Shown piece after piece: positions 32,431 through 43,825 of a DNA stretch of 64,000 nt. Source of the stretch: Norana najaformis (taxonomy: Eukaryota; Annelida; Clitellata; Crassiclitellata; Hormogastridae); the NCBI GenBank assembly GCA_964023275.1, contig OZ029921.1, positions 2,162,159 to 2,226,158 of the forward strand, in the 5' to 3' direction. A program made the position numbers and the translations under genes. Position 1 is the first letter of the stretch; each line of letters starts with the position of its first letter. The notes below the pieces were generated by a model that did no database searches, was not told the DNA's origin, and saw only the letters and a list, made by a program, of their open reading frames with translations.

Positions 32431-35400
32431 ATGACGACTAAATTATCTGGGGTAAGCCAGTACATTCTTATCTTTTGCAAGCTAATCAAAACTTGTATCA
32501 CACTACTCTAAGAATGAACAATCAATTAATGTTATGCCATTACAATCTCTTTCAGAGTTTCAGTTAGGATAGGACTATTCTTTTTCTATAACGACCATAT
32601 GGCCTCAACCCTGCTCGTTTTGCATTGAATTTTTTAAGGTGAGATCATTCACGACCACTGCCTGTTTGAATGGGTGCCACACCATTTAAAGTGCCCGTGT
32701 AGGCTACCCATCGTTATAGTATTCAACAGACGATGGTCACCCATCCAAGCAATTTGTAATTGTAATTGTAACTGCAAATTTATATAACACCATTTAAGAG
32801 AAACTCATCAGAGACATTGCTGCAAACAAGTACTAACCATGTTTGATTTGCTTAAATTCACTGAGACTGTGAGCATCGTATTGACAAAACCAAGCCACTA
32901 TCCTTGGCCTCTAGGTTGCATGTACGCTGCCTTTTCTCCTGCTTTTCAATGTGCTGCTTGTTCATCATCTTCATTTTGAAAATTGTAGATTGAGAAAATA
33001 TATCCACAGCAGATTCCTGCTGCATTTGCACGAACGCGACTGGAATCGATCTGCGCTTTAGACATAGATTCCAATCCATTGCCTCGTCGATTGACTGGCA
33101 TCGTCTGTACAATAGGTACGTGTTTATTTACAAGTAACCAAAGCCACCATCAAATTTCTTGACATTTGCTTCATACAGTAAGTTCTTTGATGCTAGGTCC
33201 AAAATGTTTTTAAAAATAATTTTGTGAATCGATGTATCTTTAGTAAATAAGTTGTACGCACCTGTCTATTATATTTCCTTGTGTTATTAATTTTAAATTT
33301 TATGTAATTGTTCTGTAGAATTTGATGCATGCATGCATTTAAGATGCAAATAAAGGCTAAATTTTCTTACTTTATTTCCTTACTGGGTGATGGATATAAA
33401 ACTGTGAGATTTGCTCGTGTCATTAATTTTAAATTTTTTTAATCATTCTGTACAATGTGATGCATGCATGCGTGTAAGATGCAAATAAGGGCTACTTACA
33501 TACTTTTATTTCCTTACTTATAAAACTGAGATATGTGCATAATTTGCGTTCTTTATGGATCATGTTTTTGCGTGTGTTTCAAGGGCCAGCTTCTCAGTCT
33601 ATCGATGTTCTTGAAAAGCTGATCGCTGCTGGAACATGTGTCGCTAGGATGAACTTTTCTCATGGCAGCTATGAAGTTAGTGATCCTTCCAGTGCAGCAG
33701 CTAATATTTAGGCCTACATAAACATCTACATATTTATGTAAATGTTTATGTACACATTTTTTCTGTAGCGACTGCATGGCCGACCTTGCTTATTATTCAA
33801 TGAATTAATCGGGTGAGATCCTTCACCACCTCTGCCCATTTGAATGGGCACAACACCATTTAAGATTCCCGTATACGGACTGTGCTAGCCAGAGATTAAA
33901 ATCTTTTAAATAAGCCAACATCCTCATGCTGGGAGACACCCTAACTAGTGTAGCTAACCAGGTCATAAATTTTAGCTTGATTAAAGATAAATCTAGGCAC
34001 AAAAATCAACTAATTAGATGCCAAGAATTAAAACAGCTAATATTCATTTTCCAAGTATGTAAGACTAAAACTACCATTGTTCATTTGGTTGAAACTACAA
34101 CAGTTAAAACTTCATATTCAAAACCATTCGAGTAGGACATCGAAATGATCCCTCTGAGGCTTCACTTGTTTAAGGTTTAAAAAACAAGTTTAAACAAGTT
34201 CTGAGTATTTAAATAAACAAGTAAGTATAAATAAGTTTAAGTATAACTGATAGGGACATCTTATTAAGGCTCAAATAATAAACTTGTGCTTAGTTTGTTG
34301 ATGTTGTAGATACATTTGCATATAAGTACCCAGATACTGTTTCTTGTTCCAGTATCACAAACAGACGCTGGATAATGTTCGAGCTGCAGCTGCAAAACAA
34401 TCAGTTCCCCTTGCGATCGCTCTTGACACCAAGGGACCGGAGATCAGGACGGGCGTCATGAAAGCAGTATGTTTGTCATTTGTTGTAACTGTAAAATTTA
34501 TGATTTATGTGGGGGATCCTAAGTAGTGGAACTGTGATATAATCGGTAGCACCCTTGGTCTGGAATTGAACCAAAGATGAATGAAAGCCTGCTGTACAAG
34601 TTGTTCAGAGAGAGACAGACAGACAGACAGACAGGCAGGCAGAAATAGGAGGAAGAGAGTGCAAGAGGGAGGGTGAGGGAGATAGATAGATAGATAGATA
34701 GATAGACAGATAGATAGATAGATAGATAGATAGTAGAGACAGACATACAGACAGACAGACAGAAAGAGACAGATAGAGAGACAGATGGAGACAGACAGAG
34801 AAAGAGACAGACATAACTATTTAGAACCGGTAGATACTGATGTTGCAGCACCTTTGTGAGGTTCTTAAAATGCACTGTATAAATACTTCCACGCATACAT
34901 ACATACACTACATTACATAATTATGTTACGTTACGTTGCTCTGATTTCAGGGCGTAAACACAGAAGTGGAGCTGGTGCGAGGTCGGCCATTAACCGTGAC
35001 GACAGACGAAAAGTACAAAGAAGCCTGTGACGAAAGTACCATCTGGATCGACTACAAGAACATTGCGAACGTGATGGTTCCTGGCAAGAAAATCCTCATC
35101 GAAGATGGCAATATATCATTGATTGTTAAGGAAAAAGGTTTACTGTCTAATTTTCGCACTGTCTTGATGTCATCTCAGTTGTTTGGCTGTTATTGACTGT
35201 AATCTAATCTAATCTAATCTATCAACATATCCAACATTGTTATCACAGCACATAAGGTTTTTATCGATGGTCACACATAATGGAAAATCGATTTTCCTAA
35301 GACTTGCCTGTTTCCACTGTGTTTTTTGTAAGGGGTAGACGCGTCGATCCTTAACTTCTGTGTAGCTTTGTCTGATTTCTTTATCCATCATCCAGTCCAT

Positions 35401-38400
35401 CAGCTTAGGTCTTGGTCTTCCTTTCCTTCAGTTCTACTTCCACGACTCCTAACAATAGTAATAGTAGTAATAATAATAAAAATAATATTAGTAATAATAA
35501 GATTATTGATTGAGTGCCATAGTACAGTCTAAGCTGAAAAATGGCTCTGTAGTTACTTTCTGACTGCAGCCAGTTTTGGTATATACATGGATGATGCAAG
35601 TATGTCTGTATATGCATATGTGTGTATAAATGTATACGGAGTGAATTTCGATGCAGTATGTGGCCTGATGAATACCTTAAAAACACAACTGCACCGTATA
35701 TCCTGGGATGAGTTGCTTTATTTTGGTTTTGTGTTGTTGTTCTGCACAGGTCCAGGTTTTTTAAAATGTGAGGTGGAATTTGGTGGACCACTGGGCAGTA
35801 AAAAGGGATGCAATCTACCTGGAACTGCTGTTGACCTGCCGGCTGTCTCAGACAAAGACAACGATGACCTCTTGTTCGGAGTTGAAAACGGAGTAATGCT
35901 CTGTTCTGTCGTGCTTTGTATTTGTTGTCTCAGTATTTTTGGCTGGGCTAATTAAAAATGCTTATGCTAATTGAATATGTACTAATGTACTAATTAAATA
36001 TTCATGTGCTAATTAAATATGCATATACTAATTAAATATGTGTATGCTGATTGTTTATGCATGTGCTAATTGATTATGCATGTACTAATTAAATATGCAT
36101 GTACTAATTAAATATGTGTATGCTAATTGATTATGCATGTGCTAATTAAATATTCATGTGCTAATTAAATATGCAGTTGGAAGATCAGGCAGTGAAGGAA
36201 AGGCTGGCCACCTGCCTTCATAAGCCAAGGCTAAGAAAAGTAAATTCACTAGCACTTTATATCCTTGACTGCCTTGTAGGATTAGCTTAACGGACTCCTT
36301 TTCTCATATGGAGTTCTGAGTTTGCATAGAATGACATTGTTCTGGTGGATTTCAGATTGATCTGATTTTTGCATCGTTTATTCGGAGCGCGGATGGCGTT
36401 CGATCCATTCGAAGCATCTTGGGAGACAAGGGAAAACACATCAAGATCATCTCAAAAATAGAAACGCATGATGGATGCCGAAAGTAAAACTCCACAAGCA
36501 ACTTTTAATCTATTCTCATCTGGAAGCTCACAAACACACTTCGCCTCTTGCAATTTCTCTACAGGTCTTTCACTCAAAACTGAAAACATTCCTCTTCCAC
36601 AAATCCTATCCTGATTCTTCCTTTTACTCTTTTCTCACTTTCCGGTTCAATTCCAAACACCATCCACCACGTAGTAATCTGACTGTGGATCTTGACCTGG
36701 AAACGAACCCTTTCTGCCTGTCGATTTTGTTTTGACTGAGCACTTGTGAATAATTTGGTTCCCGTGACTTAGCTTTCATTGGGCACTGTAGAAGTTTCAA
36801 GCTTATGATTACGATTACAATAACGCCTATATTGTAATGTACAAGGAGGTTTCAGTCAATGGTCGCTTTTAAGCAAAATGACATTCTATAGTAACAATTC
36901 TTTGGACAGAATATGATGAGATTCAAGAGTAGAGTAATAACAAATATTATGTAGTATAATTAATTGTAATATAATGAAAGTAGATTAGCTAGTTTTTTGC
37001 CATATTTGCAGAACCTTTTTGAAACCTCATGGCTCTCTGGTTGGAAAATGTGCATAAATTTTGGGTGCATTTTCTTTGCAACTTCTGCTCGAGCTCTTCT
37101 GACCCTTCCTTGGCACGAACTCTTCTAAATTCAGAAGTCATCGCTTCCAGAATTTATCTGCTTTTACGTGGTGCTCAATTTTCGAGGTTTAACGAAATCT
37201 TGGATGCATCGGATGGTATCATGATTGCGCGTGGAGACCTCGGCACGGAAATTCCAACAGAGAAAGTCTTCCTCGCACAGAAGATGATGACCGGAAAATG
37301 TCTTCGAGTGGGAAAACCCGTCATCTGTGCCACTCAGGTAAATGACTGGAAATTTTTGTGTTCACGAATCATTTTATTTTAAGACAATTTTGTAATGCTG
37401 TCCTTTCTTGCAGGCCTGCTGAAGCATTGGATAAGTCAGCTAGTCTGGAAGACATATGCTCTAAGATTGGTAGATATCCACATACCAGTGCTTCTGAGAG
37501 ATGCCTAAAAGGTGCTATATAAATGTTCAGATACATACACTGCAGATTTGTTATAAAACACTTTGCTGTGACATAAATTCTGGCATAACTTGGTCACGGA
37601 GATGGAATCCAGCAGTAATTCACCTGTAGACAATAAACTTGTCTTAATATGACTACATTATAAGGCAATTCTAGCTGTGGCTCCCAAAGAAAGCGTTAAC
37701 AAATACGTATATACATGTACATATATACATAAATACGTGTACTTATATACATAAATACATGTACATACATACATATTTTCAGGTACATATGTGCATATAT
37801 ACATGTACATATATACATATTTTCAGGTACATATGTGCACATATATACATGTACATATATTATAACTATATATGCATACATGTATGCTTACATGTATGCA
37901 TTTATATATTTACAGGTACATATATACATAAATACATGTACATACATGTACTTACGCAGCACGGTGGTCTGTTGGTAACGCGTGTGGTCAGTGATCACAC
38001 GCCGTACACTGTCAGGACATTGGGACTTGCCCACCGTGGGCTCAAGGGCCTAAGAAAAAGAAATATGAACCTCCCCTACGTGTCACTTGTGGGATATGGG
38101 ATACTTTACGTTTTACTTACTTATATACATAAATACATGTACATAATTTTATTTACATAAATACACTTATATACATAAATACATGTACATAATTATATTT
38201 ACATAAATACACATATATACATAAATACATGTACATAATTATATTTACATAAATACACATATATACATAAATACATGTACATAATTATATTTACATAAAT
38301 ACACGTATATACATAAATACATGTAGATATATACAAGTACATATAACTGAGCTCCTTACAACATGCTTCATTATGGTACAAACGTCGTGTTCAGATGCTG

Positions 38401-41400
38401 GAGAGCATGATTAAGAAGTCGCGACCAACTCGTGCAGAGGCATCTGACGTGGCAAACGCAGTTCTCGACGGAGTCGACTGCGTGATGTTGTCTGGAGAAA
38501 GTGCCAAGGGTCTGTTTCCGGTCGTCTGTGTTGAAGTCATGAGTCGGGTAACTAACACCTTCGATCATTCATTCCTGTTCCGTTAGAACATCAACCGCAA
38601 TAGTGGTTGTTAAGGTCTAACCATTGCAAATAGTTTGCGAGCGGAATGAGCGCTACGCCATTCAAAGTCCCTGTGTATGGACCGTGCTAGCCAGAAATTT
38701 AAAAATTCATTGAAAAATGAGCAGGTCGAGGGCATATGGTTGCTGTTTAAATCCATGTACAATAACGTTTACAATCAGCACTTTTCTTTGCTTTCTGCTG
38801 TTTATTATCATTTCTCGTGGTTCAGTTTTTCCACGACTTAAGCATACCTATATCAAAGTCTGCCAATGTATTTGTACCGGTAACTAAGACTAGAATGGGT
38901 GATTGGGCCTTTCACGTGGCTGGTCCACATGCCTGGAATAGCCTTCTAGCATCCATTCAGGAGTCCAAAAGAGTCAACCTCTTTAAAAAACAGTTGAAAT
39001 TCTATTTACTTCATAACTCTTAGTTCTTGGGCTGACTTTTGACTTTGTAAAGCACCGTAGAAGTAGCCTGGTACTTACGATGCTATATAAATTGTTGTCA
39101 TTACATTACATTACATACATATAAATACCCAGAAACTTATGTGCTTACATATTTACATAGGCGTATATACCTGAAATTTTATGCTTTTGGGTCAGAAGTG
39201 GGGCCAAAAGCACCTCTGCCCTCTGATCTGTTAACACCCTTCCTTGATTACTGGTGTTTGTTGTAAGAAGGCTTCAGTATAGTTGTGATGCTATAAGCTG
39301 CTTTGCTTTCTAGATTTGCAAAGAAGCAGAAAGTGCTATTTACCACCGTCAGCTGTTTGAAGAACTGCGTCAACTGTCTGCTAAGCCAGCCGACACGTGT
39401 AAGACGACTGCCATAGGCGGTGTGGAGGCATCGATTGAGACAATGGCCGCTGCCATTGTGACGCTGACTGTCACGGGCCGGTCAGAATCGTATTTTATTT
39501 ATTTAGTTTTTTGGTTTTGCTCAAGGTAGTTTTGATTTGTTCAAAAAACATCAAGAGATTAGGAAATTTTCAGTTCTTGTCAAGATCTGGCAGGACAGAT
39601 GTGTTGCAGAATGCAAGAGCATTGGATTGCAATTGTGAGGTGTTGGAAAAGGTAACTTGTCTCTTTCAACTCTCCAGAAATTTGCGTTAGAGAATGCCCC
39701 AGTTCTGTAAGGAACTGGTGCTTTTTTATTTATTTATTTATACTACTTATTAGGCAATTCAATTAGTCAGAATCTTAGGTGCTAGGAAAGATGTGCATTA
39801 AAAGCTTGTCCAGGTTTGTTGACTCATTGCACAGACCTGCTCAGCACACGCAAACCCTGCAAACCTCGCCTGGCTGACCCTTGGATCTTCACCTGGAACT
39901 GAACCCTTCCTGCCCATCGATTTTGTTTTGACTGAGCACCTGTCAGTAAGCTGATTCCCATGACATGGCTTTCGTTTAGTGCTGTAGAAATCTTGAGTTT
40001 ACAATTACAATTACGAAACCCAGTCATAGATTAATTATAGACCCAGGATGCTACAGAAAAGACCATTATAACAGACCATGTTGCTGCATCTGGCTCTGAG
40101 AAGGTCTTATAAAAGATGTTCATTTGTAAGCATGATTACTGATTTTGAGCATTTTCTTCAGTCTCCGCGGTCAGCAAATAAATGTAAGTTTTCTGTTTTC
40201 AGGACCGCACAGCATCTGTCGAGTTTTCGTCCACGCTGTCCAATTATTGCGGTCTCGAGGAACGAACAAGTGGTTCGCCAGCTTTGTCTTTATAGGGGAG
40301 TCATACCCATCTATTACTCAAGTGGTAGGTTCTTCTGCACAACCGTTTTAAGGACTTGAGTAGAACACCAAGTCTTGAAATGCTGCTTTCAACACAGCGT
40401 CTGTTTGCGTCACCCTCACTGGTGACAAACGCAGCTGAGCATAGCTTTGGCAACAATGTTATGCCTGGCTGTTCTGACCTGGGCTTACTTCCATGCTTGT
40501 AATCGTAATTGTAAACTGGAATTTCTAAAGTGCACTTAAAAGCTAAGTGCAAGGCACCAGGTTGTTCATAAGCGCTGCGTCAAGTCAGTGGGGTTGTCCA
40601 AAGATGCCATGTCAAGAACCAAGTCCGGTTGCCAGAAGACCAGAGAGAGGAAGGGGAGAGGAACTATTAAGGTGGGTTGTGTTTAAGCTGAGAGAATTGA
40701 GAAGGCAGGCATGCTATATGAAGGTCGATATTCAAGGATGTCGGATCTTTCTTGACGAATCTATTCCATGTTGTCCAAGGTTGAATCTCTAGTCCTTTAG
40801 GACCATCAGAGTCCACAAGGCTGTCCAGTGGTCCTCATCTTCGGCAGTGCACACCCATCACTATGCAAGTAACATCAGTCACAGGGTTACTGTGGTCGTG
40901 TTTGCACATCTGCTGAATGACCTTCTGATCTCTGGACCATGTTTCTAAAGAGTTTCTGTAGGGGCGTGAAGTGTGTTACCTTCATAAGGTACCCGCAGTT
41001 GGCATGAACTTGACTTTTTCACTAGGGACCCAGTTAAGGTGCAGTTTGTAGGTGGGACGGGCCCAGACCGTCTCCAGTGGGATGCAACTTTCTCAGTCAA
41101 CAGCCTCCAGCCTTGAGGTCCTTCCCCACTGCTTTCCACCAAAAATTGTACCCTAAGCCCAATTAGATTTACTGCTTCCTCTGGTGCATTGCCTACCTTT
41201 AGGACTTGAGTTTAGCTGTGAATCCTGGTCTCAGAGAGATTTTCTTTCTTGTTTCTAACTGTCTCGAATTATTAATAGCCAAGGTTTTGTATGATATGCC
41301 TTTTAGTTTAACTTAAAACTGTTAAATTTATTGAACTTAGTGCTTTTGAGTCTTGTCTTCAACTGTTCTGGAGCCAAGGATTGACCTTTGAGTACTCTAC

Positions 41401-41814
41401 TTAAATGGTGCCATATAAATGCCATTTTACACTTCATTACTGAAGCTTGTAATTCATTTGATACCGTAACGCTTGAGTCAACACAGATCAAAACTGTTGT
41501 CAGAGAGTTTGTTTATTTTAGTGTATGGCTGAGCAGAGTGGAAACTGTGGCTTGTACAGGGTCCGGACTGGCTCTTGATGTTTCAACCAAGTTGGAACTG
41601 ATGAAATTCTTGCAGGCTGTGTTTTTGGCTGGTGACAGATTCCAAGGCTAGTCCCTGGGAAAAGGATGTTGAAAACCGGTTGCAGTTTGGCATAAAGTTT
41701 GGGGAGCAGCAGGACATCATAAGGCCAGGAAGCACAGTGGTTCTCATTCATGGGAGCAAAGCGGGCTCTGGAAATACCGACACGCTTCGACTCATACAGA
41801 CCCCGAAGAAGTAA
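32431..41814 (+). CDS. PKM: Pyruvate kinase, complete
   Basis: Twelve plus-strand exons: 32431-32451, 32989-33115, 33584-33675, 34353-34466, 34951-35137, 35750-35892, 36356-36483, 37187-37337, 38395-38547, 39314-39480, 40203-40324 and 41639-41814, phase closed, 526 aa (human PKM 531). It makes pyruvate and ATP from phosphoenolpyruvate and ADP in the cytosol. Visible motifs are [18 protein letters not shown] (72-78), [11 protein letters not shown], catalytic Lys262 in IISKIE with metal ligands Glu264 and Asp288 (IMIARGDLG), PTRAE and MLSGES, where human has Thr in place of Ser. In the fructose-bisphosphate loop the PKM2 Lys433 position is Val425 (TVTGRT). The first exon (MTTKLSG) is the least certain part: it is 21 nt and starts right at an acceptor. 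Poly(A) candidates lie at 42301 and about 42739. Confidence 0.95.
32578..32712 (+). repeat. Dispersed repeat family C
   Basis: Pyruvate kinase intron 1. GGTGAGATCATTCACGACCA core and GTGCCACACCATTTAAAG. Confidence 0.65.
32750..32850. repeat. Dispersed repeat family B
   Basis: (TAATTG)n, then AACTGCAAATTTATATAACACC. Directly follows the family C copy, so the insertions are nested or tandem. Confidence 0.55.
33280..33520. repeat. Direct duplication of about 125 bp
   Basis: ATTAATTTTAAATTTT, TGATGCATGCATGC and AAGATGCAAATAA occur in the same order at about 33287-33375 and 33421-33510, in the intron before the GPASQ exon. Confidence 0.7.
33757..33892 (+). repeat. Dispersed repeat family C
   Basis: GGTGAGATCCTTCACCAC core and ending GACTGTGCTAGCC. 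Third plus-strand copy of the family within 7 kb. Confidence 0.7.
34608..34815. repeat. (GACA)n / (GATA)n microsatellite
   Basis: GACA units flank a pure GATA run (about 34680-34733) in the intron between the TGVMKA and GVNTEVE exons of pyruvate kinase. Confidence 0.9.
35975..36175. repeat. About 18-bp CTAATTAAATATGCATGTA-type repeats
   Basis: Ten or so imperfect units alternating CTAATTAAATATGCATG and CTAATTGATTATGCATG in a pyruvate kinase intron. Confidence 0.8.
36500..36830 (+). mobile_element. LINE C-terminal relic plus family A 3' UTR
   Basis: A plus-strand frame reads [20 protein letters not shown], the conserved extreme end of a LINE ORF2. It runs into the family A cassette and a GATTAC tail at about 36806-36820. 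This copy links the orphan family A cassettes to a LINE and fixes their orientation. Confidence 0.65.
37695..37945. repeat. ACATATATAC/ACATGTACAT-rich tract
   Basis: Degenerate tetranucleotide-derived array in a pyruvate kinase intron; its Tyr/Met/Ile frames are artefacts. Confidence 0.8.
38105..38340. repeat. 46-bp minisatellite (4-5 copies)
   Basis: Each unit joins TATATACATAAATACATG, TACATAATTATATTTACA and TAAATACAC, with single-base changes. It ends about 55 nt before the MLESMIKK exon of pyruvate kinase. Confidence 0.85.
38620..38750 (-). repeat. Dispersed repeat family C, reversed copy
   Basis: The reverse complement carries the CATATGCCCTCGACC head and ends in GGCTAGCACGGTCCATACA, but the central GGTGAGATCC core is degraded. 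The order of parts is altered relative to other copies. Confidence 0.45.
38817..39120 (+). mobile_element. LINE ORF2 C-terminal relic with (ATTAC)n tail
   Basis: One frame reads [16 protein letters not shown], then [14 protein letters not shown] and a stop (39021-39023). This AxxAWNSLP-type ending is typical of Jockey/CR1-like LINEs. It is followed by a short 3' UTR with GCTATATAAATTGTTGTC and a CATTACATTACATTACATA tail. Inserted in the pyruvate kinase intron between the MLESMI and ICKEAES exons, same strand. Confidence 0.75.
39860..40015 (+). mobile_element. LINE 3'-end relic, family A
   Basis: Plus-oriented cassette (GGATCTTCACCTGGAACTGA, then GATTTTGTTTTGACTGAGCA) ending in AATTACAATTACG. 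Confidence 0.6.
40497..40690 (-). mobile_element. LINE 3'-end relic, family A
   Basis: Reversed diverged copy starting at TAATCGTAATTGTAAA, in the last pyruvate kinase intron. The remaining intron (40.7-41.6 kb) shows nothing recognisable. Confidence 0.5.
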
Positions 41815-43825
41815 AGAAACGTAGTAAGATCAGGTTAAACATAAATTATTTAGTTATTTGAAAATTAATGAGATTTTTATTACCTTTAACTTCATTATCA
41901 GAAGAACATCAGTACTGACAGAATCGCTTGACGCTTGGCTCTCTATTTTGTTCGATCATAAATTTCTGTGCAGGTGTAACAGTCTTCTTTGGCCTCAGTC
42001 GTAAATGAGGCATATTATTATTATTTATTTTTTTGCCCGAGGTAAGTGTAATCCATCAGGAACAAAAATTACTCTAGGAGCTGTTGAAGACTGTCTCGGA
42101 AATCAGGCCTCGTTCTCAGCAGTCTTATTATTATTACTATTATTGTTGTTGTTTTTGTTCAAGGCAAGTGTAATCCTTCGGAAAAAACGCGCTAGGAGCT
42201 GTTAAAGGGTATCTGGAAAATCAGGCCTTGTCCTCATATCGGAAAACGTGCCTCAAAAAGCAATGACATTATTATTTTATTAGTAGTACTACCATTGTAC
42301 AATAAAGAGTCAATAATTTCTGTTTAGCTCTGAAAGTTTATATAACTTTTACTTAGTGCTTTTTACGAACTTCTCAATGTTTTTAACACTTTGTATATAT
42401 TTTGAAATCTTTGCAGATCAAAAACAGTGCTTCTGTTGAAACACTGCTTGACAGAACCAAGTCACTTTCATAGTTTTTTGACAATTTTAACGAGCCTGTT
42501 TTATGCAACTGTGATCATCATTTGAAAAACACTTTAATCTTTGCGCAGAGTGTTGTTAATGGCGTAATATTTATTACTAATCACTATTTATTGTTAATTA
42601 ATTATTAACTATTTATTGTTTTTGGTGTAACAATTCTAATTTACTTTTTCGACACTGATTTGGCTGTAATCTGGTTTTATTAGCTGAATTAGTTATTTTT
42701 ACAATTCAGCCATTAATAAATTAAACATTTTAAAGAATAAAGGAATGAACATTTAACATTTTATTTCTTTGCTTTACACAAATTTCTTAAAGTTTGCTAG
42801 CAAAGACATGGTCGTTGCTGTCCTTCTCTTTTAGCCTAAGGGACTTGAGGTTCGCCTAAGAGAGTTTAGCTTAAGGTTCGTCTTCACTGCTGCGTTTTGT
42901 CGTCGATTTTCCTTGTAGCCGGGGACGTTGCACACATCTTTCACCAACGCCTGAAAAATGTTCGTCTTCGCCTCTCTCTTTTGAATGGGTGCTACATAAA
43001 ACCTATAAATGAATGAACGTGTGCACGAACGAACGAATGAATGGATGGAGTATTTGCTCGTGTTGTGTTCTGTTTTAATTACGCATCTCGTAATATTCTA
43101 TTCCAAGCCTGTTAAAATGCAGGTATAGGTTATTTCCTCCCTTCAGACAATTACACATGTCATCATAACATGACATGGTCAGTGCTTGACACTTTCAACA
43201 TACACCCTCATCAAAACAGGTTGCTTCGAGCATGACTCAATTGTGGACTGGAACATCAGCGAGTAGGGCAAGCAGTTCCTACCGGATGGTTGCTCTGTCA
43301 TCGCTGGAACTGGGAACCTCTTTATCAACCATTGGCACTTATTAATATTATTTCTGTTATCTAATAACTGAGCAACATCTGTGGTGTGCCTTACTAAACG
43401 GTGAAAGGTCAATGCTCTTGCGTTGCACATCCTTGGAAACATATAAGAACGACCACTTCAGAAATCGGTATAAACGTAGGCCTACATGGTTTTAGACCGT
43501 TTTCTATCGAGAAAAGTTGAAACTTCAAAATTCATATAAAATTCCTGCATCGTTTCCGGAAGACTGGAAGAAGCTCTTGCGGTCAAGCTTGATGTAGCGC
43601 TTTGTTTAAGCTAGTATATCTGATGAGAGGTTTTGTGGCGCCAAGATATTTCGAAGATTTACATTACGTTCGAGCCGCATCGCTATAACTTGCCACCGAC
43701 ATCAGCAGCAGAGCACCAGCGTCCTGCTGAACGAAGACCTGCGCGTTATAACTTCCGTTGTATAGAGATGCAATTTTACAAACAAAAATGGAGGATTTTG
43801 ATAAATAATACAGAAATCGCATAAA
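41815..43825. other. Spacer between pyruvate kinase and the AKAP9-like gene
   Basis: Holds the pyruvate kinase 3' UTR, with AATAAA at 42301 as a candidate end. AT-rich sequence follows, and then the AKAP9-like promoter. No other gene was recognised. Confidence 0.5.
42030..42245. repeat. Two tandem copies of a dispersed element with an (ATT)n spacer
   Basis: AAGTGTAATCC, then AGGAGCTGTT and GGAAATCAGGCCTCGT, is repeated in the same order at 42032-42118 and 42160-42236, separated by an ATT-rich run. Related leaders flank ATT arrays at about 2885 and 45300. Confidence 0.65.

Noticed and set aside
37955-38045. Second tRNA-like segment (GGTGGTCTGTTGGTAACGC)
   Set aside because: An A-box-like start and a stem are visible, but no B box follows.
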